In this document: positions 1 through 8,924 of the stretch, piece by piece | How positions within the stretch are numbered: the first letter of the stretch is position 1 | Layout: each line of letters opens with the position of its first letter | Source of the DNA: Falsiroseomonas tokyonensis | Lineage (GTDB): Bacteria; Pseudomonadota; Alphaproteobacteria; Acetobacterales; Acetobacteraceae | DNA length: 64,000 nucleotides | Assembly: GCF_019024325.1 (NCBI RefSeq) | Contig: NZ_JAFNJS010000001.1 | Span: 930,001 to 994,000, forward strand | Reading direction: 5' to 3' | The notes under the pieces: model-generated | Told to the model about the DNA's origin: nothing | Seen by the model: only the letters and a program-made list of their open reading frames with translations | Databases searched by the model: none | Translations under genes and position numbers: made by a program

Positions 1-73
1 TTTGCTGCGCACGCAGGGCGGGAGCGGCAAGCAGGGCGGCGCCGGTGGTCAGCGCGAGGCGGCGTGTGATCAT
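1..73 (-). CDS. ABC transporter substrate-binding protein, N-terminus only (cut by window edge)
   Basis: Read on the minus strand from the ATG at 73, the first 24 residues form an export signal: MITRR at the start, a hydrophobic stretch (LALTTGAALLAAPAL), then RAQQ near a likely cleavage site. The twin arginine at residues 4-5 hints at Tat export. It lies 25 bp downstream of the second permease of the importer at 99-2959, on the same strand, so it is most likely the periplasmic binding protein of that system. The mature part is outside the window, so the substrate cannot be judged. Role is inferred from position and the signal peptide. Confidence 0.6.
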   Translation of the reverse strand, partial: MITRRLALTTGAALLAAPALRAQQ

Positions 74-98
74 GCGCGTGTCTCCGATTGACAAAAAA

Positions 99-935
99 TC
101 AGCCCTTGAGGCCGGTGGTGGCGATGCCCTCGACGAAGCGGCGCTGGGCAAACAGGAAGGCCAGCACCAGCGGCGCCGTCATGATCACGGCGGCGGCCAT
201 CAGCGCGGCGAAATCGTCGCCGGCCTCGTCGGAGCGGAAGAACAGCACGCCGAGGGCAGGGGTGGCGCGGGACGGCCCCTCCACCACGATCAGCGGCCAG
301 AACAGGTCGTTCCAATGCGCGACGACCGAGAAGATCGCGAAGGCGGTGGCCGCCGGCCAGGCATTGGGCAGCACCACGCGCCAGACGATCCCGGCCTCGG
401 ACATGCCATCCAGCCGCGCGGCATGGATCAGCTCATCCGGCAATGCCTTGAAGAACTGGCGGAACAGGAAGATCGCGAAGACGGAGATGGTGAAGGGCAG
501 GATCAGCGCGGCGTAGGTGTTCAGCATCCCGAGCTGGCTGAAGCCGACATACAAAGGCAGCGCCGGCACATGCGGCGGCACCAGCAGGCCGAGCATCACC
601 GCGCCAAAGGCGATGTCCCGCCCCGGAAAGCGCAGTTTTGCCAGCGCATATCCGGCTGGCACGGCAAACAGCAGCTGGAAGGCCAGGATGCCGGCGCAGA
701 CCACGATGCCGTTCCAGATGTATTGGAACACCGGGACGCGGGCAAAGACCTTGCCGTAGTTCTCGACTGCGAAAAAACGTTCGGGCCATAGTGCGAGGCT
801 GGCGCGGAACAGCTCGTCCAGTGGCTTCAGGCTGGCCGAGACCATCCAGACATAGGGCGCCAGCACCAGCAGCCCGAGGGCGGCCAGCAGCAGCAGCCGC
901 GGCGCATCCGCGAGCCAGGAACGGCGCTCATCCAT
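99..935 (-). CDS. ABC transporter permease, MalG/UgpE type (CUT1 family)
   Basis: A 278-residue inner-membrane permease with about six hydrophobic segments, the first near residues 15-35. The EAA loop that docks on the ATPase is visible as EAGIVWRVVLPNAWP around residues 180-195, followed by AFAIFSVVAHWNDLFWPL, typical of the second permease of carbohydrate-uptake-1 importers. Its start overlaps the end of the upstream permease gene by 8 bp (928-935), which indicates translational coupling. Known CUT1 systems move sugars or glycerol-3-phosphate; the substrate here is not evident. Confidence 0.88.
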   Translation of the reverse strand: MDERRSWLADAPRLLLLAALGLLVLAPYVWMVSASLKPLDELFRASLALWPERFFAVENYGKVFARVPVFQYIWNGIVVCAGILAFQLLFAVPAGYALAKLRFPGRDIAFGAVMLGLLVPPHVPALPLYVGFSQLGMLNTYAALILPFTISVFAIFLFRQFFKALPDELIHAARLDGMSEAGIVWRVVLPNAWPAATAFAIFSVVAHWNDLFWPLIVVEGPSRATPALGVLFFRSDEAGDDFAALMAAAVIMTAPLVLAFLFAQRRFVEGIATTGLKG

Positions 936-1860
936 AATGGATCTTCCGGTCCAAGGCCTTGGTCTGCAGCCAGACCAAGCCGAGCACGATGACGAGGAAC
1001 ACCAGCGTGATCGCCGCCGAATAGCCGAGCCGCAGATAGGTGAAGCCCTCGCGGTACATGGTGTAGAGCAGTACTTCGGAGGCGCGGTTCGGCCCGCCCT
1101 GCGTCAGCACCGCCACCGTGTCGAAGACGCGGACGCTGCGGATCAGCGTGATGGTGACGACGAAGAGCGTGGTGGGGCCGAGCAGCGGCCAGGTCACCAG
1201 GCGGAAGCGGTCCACAGCGCGCCGCGCGCCATCCATCTGCGCCGCCGCATAGAGCTCTCGCGGAATGGCGGTCAGCCCCGCCAGGAACAGCACCATGGTA
1301 TAGCCGAGATTCTCCCACACCCCGATCGCGGCGAGGCTCGCCAGCACCCAGTCGGAGGAGGAGAGCCAGAAGGGCGGATCGGCGATGCCGAGGCGCCGCA
1401 GCGCCGCGTTCAGCGGCCCGATGGTGGGGTGCAGCAGGTACTGCCACGCCGCCGCCATGGCGACGGTCAGCGAGACGACCGGCAGGAAGAACACTGCGCG
1501 GAACAGCGCCCGGCCGCGGATACCGGCCTCGATCAGCAGCGCGGCGCCGAGGCCGAGCGCGATCGACAGCGGCGTGACGATGCCGACATAGATGACGGTG
1601 TTCCGCAGCGAGACCGCAAAACCGCGATCCGCCAGCAGCTCCGAAAAATTGTCGAGCCCGATCCAGGCGAAGCCCGGCATGCCGAGCTCGTAGTCGGTGA
1701 AGGCGAGCGCCACGGCGGCCAGCGTCGGCAGCAGCAGCATCACCGCATAGGCGATGGCCGCCGGCGCGGTCAGCATCAGCCCGGCCAGCGCCTCGCCGAT
1801 TGGCGCGGCACGGCGGAGGGGAAGGACGGCGTCAGACAAGGGCGCGTTCCGCCGGCGCAT
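928..1860 (-). CDS. ABC transporter permease, MalF/UgpA type (CUT1 family)
   Basis: About 310 residues, inner-membrane permease pairing with the MalG-like protein. Near residues 20-45 is the first membrane segment (LAGLMLTAPAAIAYAVMLLL); later segments include ALFRAVFFLPVVSLTVAMAA. A loop like the EAA motif (GARRAVDRFRLVTWPLLGP) precedes the last helices. The start is uncertain. Codons at 1887 and 1860 (ATG) both overlap the end of the ATPase gene; a TTG near 1846, inside the ATPase stop region, is a third choice. I chose 1860 as a compromise. It ends 8 bp inside the next permease gene. Confidence 0.8.
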   Translation of the reverse strand: MRRRNAPLSDAVLPLRRAAPIGEALAGLMLTAPAAIAYAVMLLLPTLAAVALAFTDYELGMPGFAWIGLDNFSELLADRGFAVSLRNTVIYVGIVTPLSIALGLGAALLIEAGIRGRALFRAVFFLPVVSLTVAMAAAWQYLLHPTIGPLNAALRRLGIADPPFWLSSSDWVLASLAAIGVWENLGYTMVLFLAGLTAIPRELYAAAQMDGARRAVDRFRLVTWPLLGPTTLFVVTITLIRSVRVFDTVAVLTQGGPNRASEVLLYTMYREGFTYLRLGYSAAITLVFLVIVLGLVWLQTKALDRKIHYG

Positions 1861-2959
1861 GCGCGGCGACGCGCCGGCCCGCCGCATCGAACAGCAGGGC
1901 GCGGGCGGGGTCGAAGCCCAGGCGCAGCGCGGTGCCGGGGCGCGGGCGCGGGGCCTCGGGCGGCAGGCGCAGGATCACCGGCTCGCCGCTGGCGTGGCGG
2001 GCATGCAGCAGCACGCTTTCGCCCAGGAATTCGACCGCTTCTGCCGTGGCGGCAATGCCGGATTCGGCGATCCACAGATCCTCGGGCCGCAGCGCCAGCG
2101 TCAGCGGACCGGGCGTGGCCACCAGGCCCACCGCCTCGCCGGCCAGCCGCACCACGCCGTCAGCGCCGGCCTCAGCGGCCAAAGTGTTGATGCGGGGGCT
2201 GCCGATGAAGGTGGCCACCCGCAGGTCCTGCGGGTCGGCGTAGATCTCCTCCGGCGTGGCCACCTGCAGGATGCGGCCTGCCATCATCACCGCGACCCGG
2301 TCGGCCATGGTCAGGGCCTCCGTCTGGTCATGCGTGACATAGAGGGTGGCGACGCCGGCGGCGCGGTGGATGTCCACGATCTCCCGCCGCGTCTGCACCC
2401 GCAGCGCGGCATCGAGGTTGGACAGTGGCTCGTCCATCAGGAAGGCGGCGGGGCGGCGGATGATGGCGCGGGCCAGCGCCACCCGCTGCCGCTGGCCGCC
2501 CGAGAGCTGGCCGGGCCGGCGGTCCAGCATCGCCTCCAGGCCAAGGGACCGGGCGACGGCGGCCACATCCTGCGCGATGGCGGCGCGGCGGCGGGCGGCC
2601 CCGGGCAGAAAGCGGCCGAGCAGCGGCAGCCGGTCCGCGCCCGACAGGCGCCGCATGGCCAGCGGGACGGCGATGTTCTGGGCCACCGTCAGATGCGGGT
2701 AGAGGGCGTAGGACTGGAAGACCATGGCGATGTCCCGGTCCGCCGCGCGGCTTCGGGTCACGTCCCGCCCGCCCACCAGGATCCGTCCCGCATCGGCCGA
2801 TTCGATGCCGGCCACGATCCGCATGAGGGTGGTCTTGCCGCAGCCGGAGGGGCCGACCAGCGCGATGAACTCGCCCTGCCCCACCGTCAGCGACACGTCG
2901 TTCAGGGCAGCCACCGCGCCAAAGCGCTTGGCCACCGAGGAAATCTGGATACCCGCCAT
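1832..2959 (-). CDS. ABC transporter ATP-binding protein, MalK/UgpC type
   Basis: A 375-residue ATPase that powers the CUT1 importer encoded downstream. Walker A is GPSGCGKTT (residues 36-44), the signature is LSGGQRQR, Walker B is FLMDEPLSNLD and the switch histidine lies in YVTHDQTEA. The C-terminal 130 residues form the TOBE/MalK-type regulatory domain (LALRPEDLWI). The frame stays open back to 3058, but MAGIQISSVAKRFG at 2959 is the family-typical N-terminus, so I used that. It is the first gene of a minus-strand operon running into the two permeases and the binding protein, divergent from hisB. Confidence 0.9.
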   Translation of the reverse strand: MAGIQISSVAKRFGAVAALNDVSLTVGQGEFIALVGPSGCGKTTLMRIVAGIESADAGRILVGGRDVTRSRAADRDIAMVFQSYALYPHLTVAQNIAVPLAMRRLSGADRLPLLGRFLPGAARRRAAIAQDVAAVARSLGLEAMLDRRPGQLSGGQRQRVALARAIIRRPAAFLMDEPLSNLDAALRVQTRREIVDIHRAAGVATLYVTHDQTEALTMADRVAVMMAGRILQVATPEEIYADPQDLRVATFIGSPRINTLAAEAGADGVVRLAGEAVGLVATPGPLTLALRPEDLWIAESGIAATAEAVEFLGESVLLHARHASGEPVILRLPPEAPRPRPGTALRLGFDPARALLFDAAGRRVAAHAPAERALV

Positions 2960-3096
2960 GGCGCGCCTTATCGGGGCGGCCGATGACGCCAGGATGCGAA
3001 TTGGGTGAAACTTGGGTTGCAGGCGCGGCCGCTTCCGGACCGACCCTCCCCCAGCCACAAGTGGACCCGGCCCGCCCTATCGGCTAGTGCAACGCC

Positions 3097-3693
3097 ATGA
3101 CGCGCCAAGCCAGCCTCGCCCGCGCCACTTCGGAAACGAATATCCGCCTGACGCTCGACCTGGATGGCCGCGGCAGCGCCGATGTCGCGACCGGGGTCGG
3201 CTTCTTCGACCATATGCTGACGGCGCTCGCCCGGCATTCCCTGGTCGACCTGACGGTGGCGGCCAAGGGCGACCTGCATATCGACGATCACCATACGGTG
3301 GAGGATGTGGGCATCGTGCTCGGCCAGGCGCTGCGCCAGGCGCTGGGAGACAAGCGCGGCATCCGCCGCTTCGGCCAATGCCTGCTGCCGATGGACGAGG
3401 CGCTGGCCGAGGCCGCCATCGACATTTCGGGCCGGCCCTACCTCGCCTGGTCCGTCGCCTTCCAGCGCCCCAAGATCGGCACCTTCGACACCGAGCTGGT
3501 TGAGGAATTCTTCCGGGCCTTCGCCTTCAATGCCGGCATCACCCTGCATGTGACGTTGAAGGCCGGCACCAACGCGCACCATGTGGCGGAGGCCTGCTTC
3601 AAAGCGGTCGCGCGCGCATTGCGGATGGCGGTGGAGATGGACCCGCGGACTTTGGGCGAAATCCCCTCCACCAAGGGTTCGCTGGAGGGCTGA
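3097..3693 (+). CDS. hisB: Imidazoleglycerol-phosphate dehydratase
   Basis: 198 residues, the normal length for a monofunctional HisB without the N-terminal phosphatase domain of enterobacteria. It dehydrates imidazole glycerol phosphate to imidazole acetol phosphate (histidine biosynthesis step 6). Metal-binding motifs are clear: GFFDHM at 35-40, DDHHTVED at 63-70, and the second-half repeats NAGITLHV and [12 protein letters not shown]. It opens the plus-strand his cluster; the next start codon follows its stop by one base. A 137-bp divergent gap separates it from the ABC ATPase gene. Confidence 0.97.
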   Translation: MTRQASLARATSETNIRLTLDLDGRGSADVATGVGFFDHMLTALARHSLVDLTVAAKGDLHIDDHHTVEDVGIVLGQALRQALGDKRGIRRFGQCLLPMDEALAEAAIDISGRPYLAWSVAFQRPKIGTFDTELVEEFFRAFAFNAGITLHVTLKAGTNAHHVAEACFKAVARALRMAVEMDPRTLGEIPSTKGSLEG

Positions 3694-3694
3694 G

Positions 3695-4093
3695 ATGAAG
3701 CTCTACACCGTCCACGCCGAAGCCCCGCCGCCGCCGGGCCCCGAAGGCTGGCCCGAGCCCAAGGCGCGCCCGCCGGTCCTGGTGAAGGAAGGCTTTTCCC
3801 TGGCCGCCGCCATCTTCGGCCCCCTGTGGTTCGCCTGGAACCGGCTGTGGTGGGAGGCTCTGGGCCTCTTCCTGCTGATCGCGGCTGCCAGCCTGCTGCT
3901 GCCGGAGGCGCTGGCCGGCGTCGTGGTGCCCGCTTTGCATGTGCTGGCGGGCTTCGAGGCGCGGGACCGCCTGCGCGCCCGCCTGGCCCGCCGCGGCCAG
4001 AAGCTGGCCGGCGTGGTGGCGGCGCCCGACCTCGAAATCGCGTGGTTCCGCCTGATGCAGCAGCGGCCGGACCTGGTGCGCAGCGCGCCATGA
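3695..4093 (+). CDS. DUF2628 small membrane protein in the his operon
   Basis: 132 residues. The start at 3695 lies one base after the hisB stop; the longer open frame upstream overlaps hisB and is discarded. The sequence has a proline-rich N-terminus, then KEGFSLAAAIFGPLWFAWNRLWWEAL, and hydrophobic segments near 35-55 and 58-85, typical of DUF2628 proteins of alphaproteobacteria. The end is amphipathic and arginine-rich (FEARDRLRARLARRGQ). Its stop overlaps the hisH start (ATGA). The function is unknown; presence between hisB and hisH recurs in related genomes by my recollection of the family. Confidence 0.85.
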   Translation: MKLYTVHAEAPPPPGPEGWPEPKARPPVLVKEGFSLAAAIFGPLWFAWNRLWWEALGLFLLIAAASLLLPEALAGVVVPALHVLAGFEARDRLRARLARRGQKLAGVVAAPDLEIAWFRLMQQRPDLVRSAP

Positions 4094-4746
4094 AAATTGC
4101 CATCGTCGACCCCGGCTCGGGCAACCTCGCCTCGGTGCTGCGCGCGCTGGAGCGGGTGGCCGGCGAATCCGGCCTGCCGGCCGAGATCGCCGTCACCACG
4201 CTCGCCGCCGATGTGCGGGCCGCCGACCGCATCGTGCTGCCCGGCCAGGGCGCCTTCGCCGCCTGCCGCCGCGGGCTGGATGCCCTGCCCGGCATGGTCG
4301 AGGCGTTGAACGACGCGGTGATCGCTGAAAAAAAGCCGTTCCTCGGGATCTGCGTCGGCATGCAGCTGATGGCGGCGCGCGGGCTGGAGCATGGGGTGAC
4401 GCCGGGCCTCGGCTGGATCGCCGGCGAGATCGCGCCGATGGACCCGCGCGGGACGGATGGTACCGCCCTGCCGCTGCCGCAGATGGGCTGGAACGGGCTG
4501 GACCTGGCCCAGCCGGCGCATCCGCTGCTGGCCGGCCTCGCCCCCGGCCAGCACGCCTATTTCGTGCATTCCTATGCCCTGGCGGGCGGCGATCCTGCGC
4601 AGCTTCTGGCCAGTACGAGCTATGGCGGCCCGGTCGCGGCCATCGTCGGGCGGGACAACCTGGCCGGAACGCAGTTCCACGTGGAGAAAAGCAGCCTGGT
4701 CGGCCTGCGCATCCTGGCGAATTTCCTGACATGGGCCCCGTCCTGA
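4090..4746 (+). CDS. hisH: Imidazole glycerol phosphate synthase, glutaminase subunit
   Basis: 218 residues, class I glutamine amidotransferase that supplies ammonia to HisF. The nucleophile is C88 in FLGICVGMQ, and the His-Glu pair of the triad is H197/E199 in GTQFHVEKS. The oxyanion strand PGQGAF is at 51-56. The start ATG overlaps the preceding stop (ATGA at 4090-4093), so it is translationally coupled to the DUF2628 gene. It works as a heterodimer with HisF (6208-6978). Confidence 0.96.
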   Translation: MKIAIVDPGSGNLASVLRALERVAGESGLPAEIAVTTLAADVRAADRIVLPGQGAFAACRRGLDALPGMVEALNDAVIAEKKPFLGICVGMQLMAARGLEHGVTPGLGWIAGEIAPMDPRGTDGTALPLPQMGWNGLDLAQPAHPLLAGLAPGQHAYFVHSYALAGGDPAQLLASTSYGGPVAAIVGRDNLAGTQFHVEKSSLVGLRILANFLTWAPS

Positions 4747-4747
4747 A

Positions 4748-5335
4748 ATGGGCCCGATGACCGCGCGGGCCGGCGGGCATGATCTCTCGGTGGAGCTCGC
4801 CACCGGGCTGACGCCGCACGACCTCGCGGACCTCTGCGAGGCGACGAACGCCGCGATCATCGAGGGTGGCGGCTTCGGCTGGGTGCAGAGCCAGGACCGG
4901 GCCGCGCTGGCGCGGCATTTCCGCGGCGTGCTGCTGGTGCCGGACCGCAGCCTGTTCATCGCGCGCCTCGACGGCACCGTGGTCGGCAGCGCCCAGCTGC
5001 TGCGCCCGCCCCGCAACAACGAGGCCCAGGCCTTCGCCGCCCAGCTGACCCACGCCTATATCGCCCCCTATGCCCGCGGCTTCGGCCTGGCGCGGCAGCT
5101 GGTGGCCCGCGTCGAGGAATTCGCCGCGGGCGCGGGCATCCGCGTGCTGAACCTCGACGTGCGGGAGACGCAGGAAAGCGCCATCTCGCTGTTCGAGGCG
5201 CTGGGCTATACGCGCTGGGGTACCCACCCCGCCTATGCGCGGGTCGATGGCCGCACCGTTGCCGGCCATTTCTACCACAAGCTGCTGGAGCCCGGGCGCG
5301 GCCGCAGCACGGACAGCCTGATCAGCGTCAGATAG
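4748..5335 (+). CDS. GNAT-family N-acetyltransferase
   Basis: 195 residues. The acetyl-CoA-binding loop is seen in THAYIAPYARGFGLARQL (residues about 101-118), followed by the helix LVARVEEFA, and the end of the fold appears as LFEALGYTRWG. This is a single GNAT domain with no signal peptide. It begins one base after the hisH stop and ends 9 bp before hisA, so it is co-transcribed with the his genes. The acceptor is unknown. An internal ATG nine bases further (4757) is an equally good start. Confidence 0.85.
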   Translation: MGPMTARAGGHDLSVELATGLTPHDLADLCEATNAAIIEGGGFGWVQSQDRAALARHFRGVLLVPDRSLFIARLDGTVVGSAQLLRPPRNNEAQAFAAQLTHAYIAPYARGFGLARQLVARVEEFAAGAGIRVLNLDVRETQESAISLFEALGYTRWGTHPAYARVDGRTVAGHFYHKLLEPGRGRSTDSLISVR

Positions 5336-5344
5336 GACACGCGC

Positions 5345-6070
5345 ATGGGACTGACCTTGTACCCGGCCATCGACCTGAAGGCGGGCCAGGTGGTGCGGCT
5401 GAAGCGCGGCGACATGGCGCAGGCCACCATCTACAATGCGGATCCCGCGGCCCAGGCGGCGGACTTCGCCCGTGCCGGCTTCGCCTGGGTGCATGTGGTG
5501 GACCTGGACGGCGCCTTCGCCGGCAAGCCGGCCAATGCGGCGGCCGTGCAGGCCATCATCGCGGCGGTGCCGGGGCTTTCGGTGCAGCTCGGCGGCGGGA
5601 TCCGGGACATGGCGACGGCGGAGGCCTGGCTCACCGCCGGTGTCACCCGCATCATCCTGGGCTCGGCCGCGGTGAAGGACCCCGATTTCGCCCGCGCCGC
5701 CTGCCGCGCCTTCCCCGGGCGCGTCGCGCTCGGCATCGATGCGCGGGACGGGTTCGTGGCGACGGAGGGCTGGGCCGAGACCAGCGGTACCACAGCGACC
5801 GAGCTCGCCACCGGCTTCGCCGAAAGCGGCGCGGCGGCCATCATCTACACCGACATCGCCCGCGACGGCATGCTGACCGGCGTGAATGTCGCGGCGACCG
5901 CGGCGCTGGCCCGCGCTGTGCCGATCCCGGTCATCGCCTCGGGCGGCCTGGCCTCCACCGACGATATCGTGGCGCTGAGGGCGGATGGCGTGGTGGCCGG
6001 GGCCATCCTCGGCCGGGCGTTGTATGACGGGCGGGTGGATCCGGCGGCGGCCTTGCGGCTGGCGGCCTAG
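5345..6070 (+). CDS. hisA: Phosphoribosylformimino-5-aminoimidazole carboxamide ribotide isomerase
   Basis: 241-residue (beta/alpha)8 barrel that catalyses the Amadori-type isomerisation before the HisHF step. The two catalytic aspartates are D10 ([10 protein letters not shown]) and D132 (ALGIDARDG). Phosphate-binding loops QLGGGIRD (81-88) and VIASGGLAS are present. It lies between the GNAT gene and hisF on the same strand. Length and both half-barrel motifs fit the family exactly. Confidence 0.96.
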   Translation: MGLTLYPAIDLKAGQVVRLKRGDMAQATIYNADPAAQAADFARAGFAWVHVVDLDGAFAGKPANAAAVQAIIAAVPGLSVQLGGGIRDMATAEAWLTAGVTRIILGSAAVKDPDFARAACRAFPGRVALGIDARDGFVATEGWAETSGTTATELATGFAESGAAAIIYTDIARDGMLTGVNVAATAALARAVPIPVIASGGLASTDDIVALRADGVVAGAILGRALYDGRVDPAAALRLAA

Positions 6071-6207
6071 CCCGGGACGCCGCCTGCGCGCTTGACCGCG
6101 GCGCGGTCGCGTCGCAATCACGCGCTTCGCCCCGGATCGCCCGCCGGACCGGTGCGGCAAGCGACATGTCGGGAATTTGTCCCCCCTCCCCCTCCGGAGT
6201 TCTGCCG

Positions 6208-6978
6208 GTGCTGGCCCTGCGTGTGATCCCCTGCCTCGACGTGAAGGACGGCCGCGTCGTCAAGGGCGTGAATTTTCTGGAGCTGCGCGATGCGGGGGAC
6301 CCCGTGGAGCAGGCGCGGATCTATGACCGGGAAGGGGCGGATGAGGTCACCTTCCTCGATATCGGTGCCTCCCACGAAGGACGCGACACCATTCTGGACG
6401 TCGTCTCTCGCACCGCCGCGCAGGTTTTCATCCCGCTGACCGTCGGCGGCGGCGTGCGCAGCGTGGAGGATATGCGCCGGCTGCTGCTGGCGGGCGCCGA
6501 CAAGATTTCCATCAATTCCTCCGCCGTCACCGATCCGGCGCTGGTGACGCGCGGCGCCGAGGCCTTCGGCAGCCAGGCGATCGTGGTCGCGGTGGATGCG
6601 CGCGGCGACGGCAAGGGGGGCTGGGAGGTCTTCACCCATGGCGGCCGCCGCGGCACCGGCATCGATGCGGTGGAATGGTGCCGCCAGGCGGAAGAACGCG
6701 GCGCGGGGGAGATCCTGCTGACCTCGATGGACCGCGACGGTACAAGGGCGGGCTTCGACCTGGCGCTGCTGCGCGCGGTGCGGGCGGCGGTGCGGCTGCC
6801 GATCGTCGCCTCCGGCGGGGTGGGGGAGGCGTCGCATTTCGTCGATGGCGCGCGGGCCGGGGCCACCGGGCTGCTGGCGGCCAGTGTTTTCCACTACGGC
6901 CAGATGCGGATCGGTGAGGCGAAGGCGGCATTGCAGGCCGCTGGCCTGCCGGTGCGACCCCTGGCGGAGGCAGGCTGA
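6208..6978 (+). CDS. hisF: Imidazole glycerol phosphate synthase, cyclase subunit
   Basis: 256 residues. HisF uses ammonia from HisH to make imidazole glycerol phosphate and AICAR. Catalytic aspartates are D11 ([10 protein letters not shown]) and the one in [11 protein letters not shown] place the start at the GTG at 6208 because it gives the canonical N-terminus [15 protein letters not shown] and follows a GGAG at 6196-6199 with 8 bp spacing; an in-frame ATG at 6166 would add 14 atypical residues. A 137-bp gap after hisA may contain an internal promoter. The stop shares one base with the hisE start. Confidence 0.95.
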   Translation: MLALRVIPCLDVKDGRVVKGVNFLELRDAGDPVEQARIYDREGADEVTFLDIGASHEGRDTILDVVSRTAAQVFIPLTVGGGVRSVEDMRRLLLAGADKISINSSAVTDPALVTRGAEAFGSQAIVVAVDARGDGKGGWEVFTHGGRRGTGIDAVEWCRQAEERGAGEILLTSMDRDGTRAGFDLALLRAVRAAVRLPIVASGGVGEASHFVDGARAGATGLLAASVFHYGQMRIGEAKAALQAAGLPVRPLAEAG

Positions 6979-7604
6979 TGGCCAAGACGGTGAAGCGGGC
7001 CGCGACGGCCAAGGGTGCCAAGGCCCCGGCCCCCAAGGCCAAGCCGGCCAAGGCCGCGGCGAAGGTGAAGCCACCGAAGCAGAAGCCCGCCCCCAAGGCG
7101 AAGCTGGACAAGGCGCGGCGCAAATCCGCCAAGGTGGCTGCCGCCCTGCCGCTGCCCGCCTCCATCCCGGCGCCGCAGGTGCTGGCCAAGCCGCGCGCCA
7201 TGGCGGCCGGCGCGGGCGCGCTGGAGCCCTTCCGGGTGGAGGGGGCGGAGGCCGCGATCCTGGACGCGCTGTGGCGCACGGTGGAGGCACGGCGCGCCGC
7301 CGGCGATGTCGCCATCTCCCACTCCGCCCGGCTGCTGGCACGCGGCACCGCGAAGGTGGCGCAGAAGCTGGGGGAGGAGGCGGTGGAATGCGTCATCGAG
7401 GCGACGCTGGGCAACCGCCACGCCACGGTGCTGGAAAGCGCCGACCTGCTGTATCACCTGGTCGTCGTCTGGGTGGATGCCGGCATCGCGCCGGAGGAGG
7501 TCTGGGCGGAACTCGCCCGGCGGCAGGGCATTTCCGGCATTGCCGAAAAGGCGGCCCGGCCGAAGGCGCTGGTGCGGGCGGCGCGGACCACGAAGCTTCC
7601 CTGA
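6978..7604 (+). CDS. hisE: Phosphoribosyl-ATP pyrophosphatase with a lysine-rich N-terminal tail
   Basis: 208 residues, about twice the usual HisE length. The C-terminal 125 residues are a normal all-alpha HisE domain (metal-binding [13 protein letters not shown] and [13 protein letters not shown]), which hydrolyses phosphoribosyl-ATP to phosphoribosyl-AMP. The N-terminal 80 residues are low-complexity K/A/P sequence: 16 lysines and 3 arginines in the first 52 residues with one aspartate, like a histone-H1-type tail. The start ATG shares one base with the hisF stop and no other ATG lies between residue 1 and 74, so the tail is probably translated. No hisI is nearby. Confidence 0.92.
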   Translation: MAKTVKRAATAKGAKAPAPKAKPAKAAAKVKPPKQKPAPKAKLDKARRKSAKVAAALPLPASIPAPQVLAKPRAMAAGAGALEPFRVEGAEAAILDALWRTVEARRAAGDVAISHSARLLARGTAKVAQKLGEEAVECVIEATLGNRHATVLESADLLYHLVVVWVDAGIAPEEVWAELARRQGISGIAEKAARPKALVRAARTTKLP

Positions 7605-7622
7605 GCCCGACTTGCGTCGGGC
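7605..7622 (+). terminator. Hairpin directly after the hisE stop
   Basis: GCCCGAC-TTGC-GTCGGGC forms a perfect 7-bp stem starting at the base after the hisE stop. No T-tract follows, so it could be an attenuating or mRNA-stabilising hairpin rather than a classical terminator; the HIT gene starts 52 bp later on the same strand. Confidence 0.4.
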
Positions 7623-7673
7623 CGGGCCCGCGGCCAGAACAGGGTGCCTGACGACGCCCCGGAGCCCCCGACG

Positions 7674-8060
7674 ATGACGCGCGTGACCGGCCTGCCGCCC
7701 TACGACTCGAAGAATATCTTCGCCCGCATCCTGCGCGGGGAGATCCCGGCGAAGACGGTGCATGACGATGCCTTCGCCCTCGCCTTCCACGACATCAACC
7801 CGCAGGCGCCGGTGCATGTGCTGGTGATCCCGAAGGGCGCCTATGTCAGCCAGGCGGATTTCGCCGCGAATGCCAGCGATGCGGAAATCGCCGGATTTTG
7901 GCGTGCGGTCGGCAGCGTGGCCAAGGCGTTGGGACTGGAGGCGAATGGCTACCGCATCCTGTCCAATATGGGCGAGGATGCCGGGCAGGAGGTGCCGCAT
8001 TTCCATGTCCATATCTTCGGTGGCCGGCGGCTGGGCCGGATGGTCCCCTCGGCGGGCTGA
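7674..8060 (+). CDS. HIT-family (HINT-like) nucleotide hydrolase
   Basis: 128 residues with the histidine triad HFHVH at 109-113 and the family-typical N-terminus NIFARILRGEIPAKTV. HINT proteins cleave phosphoramidate or acyl bonds of AMP conjugates in the cytoplasm. The start ATG at 7674 gives the standard N-terminus MTRVTGLPPYD; an upstream in-frame start at 7644 is less likely. It is 3 bp from the next gene and is probably part of the his transcript's 3' end. A HIT gene after hisE is common in alphaproteobacteria. Confidence 0.93.
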   Translation: MTRVTGLPPYDSKNIFARILRGEIPAKTVHDDAFALAFHDINPQAPVHVLVIPKGAYVSQADFAANASDAEIAGFWRAVGSVAKALGLEANGYRILSNMGEDAGQEVPHFHVHIFGGRRLGRMVPSAG

Positions 8061-8063
8061 CCG

Positions 8064-8918
8064 ATGAGCGAGGCCGTCCCGGGCGTGGCGGAGGCGCGGG
8101 CGGCGCTGGCCGCCATCGGCACGCTACCGGATGCCGAGATCGACATCGGCGCCGCCGCGCTGCAACTGGCGCGCATCGATGCGCCGGAGCTTGACTGGCG
8201 CGCCGGGGCCGAGCACCTGACCGCCCTGGCGCGGGAGGCGGTGCAAGCCGCAGCGGCGGATGAGACGGCCGATGCCGGCGATGCCGAGCGCCGCCGCGCC
8301 GTGCTGGCCGAGGTGATCCACGGCCGCTTCGGCTATGGCGGCGATGGGGAGACCTATGACGACCTGGCCAATGCCAATCTGCTGCGGGTGATGGAGCGCC
8401 GCCGCGGCCTGCCCGTGGCGCTGGGCATCCTCTGGCTGCATGCGGCGGAGGCGGCGGGGTGGGAGGCGCATGGCCTCGACTTCCCCGGTCATTTCCTGCT
8501 GGCCCTGGCGGGGCGCGGCAAGGTGGTGGTGGATGTCTTCGCGGGCGGGGAGGCGCTGGATGCCCGCGCGCTGCGCGCCACGCTGAAGCGCTTCGCCGGG
8601 GACCAGGCGGAGCTCGGCCCGGCGGCGCTGGCGCCGATGGACAAGCGCGGTGTGCTGCTGCGGCTGCAGAACAACATCAAGGTGCGCCGCCTGCGCGACG
8701 GCGACCTGCCCGGCGCGCTGGCCTGCACGGAAGACATGCTGCGCATCGCCCCCGAGGCCGCGCCCCTGTGGCGCGAGGCCGGGCTGATGCACCAGCGGCT
8801 GGACAGCATCGGCGCCGCCATCGCGGCGCTGGAACGCTTCCTGGTGCTGGCGCCGGAGGGGCTGCAGGCGATGCGCGTGCGCGGCCTGCTGGAGGAGCTG
8901 CGCCAGCGGCTGAACTAA
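8064..8918 (+). CDS. SirB1-family protein (transglutaminase-like domain plus TPR)
   Basis: 284 residues. The central part (about 70-160) resembles the SirB1/transglutaminase-like core: YDDLANANLLRVMERRRGLP, then LGILWLHAAEAAGWEAHGLDFPGHFLLAL. The C-terminus (about 195-280) reads as tetratricopeptide-like helices (NNIKVRRLRDGDLPGALACTEDML). No signal peptide is visible. Family members are conserved but of poorly defined function. It starts 3 bp after the HIT gene and closes the plus-strand run; its stop is followed at once by the palindrome island. Confidence 0.8.
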   Translation: MSEAVPGVAEARAALAAIGTLPDAEIDIGAAALQLARIDAPELDWRAGAEHLTALAREAVQAAAADETADAGDAERRRAVLAEVIHGRFGYGGDGETYDDLANANLLRVMERRRGLPVALGILWLHAAEAAGWEAHGLDFPGHFLLALAGRGKVVVDVFAGGEALDARALRATLKRFAGDQAELGPAALAPMDKRGVLLRLQNNIKVRRLRDGDLPGALACTEDMLRIAPEAAPLWREAGLMHQRLDSIGAAIAALERFLVLAPEGLQAMRVRGLLEELRQRLN

Positions 8919-8924
8919 AGAACT

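Noticed and set aside
6166-6207. ATG start for hisF at 6166
   Set aside because: The GTG at 6208 has a well-spaced GGAG and gives the canonical HisF N-terminus.
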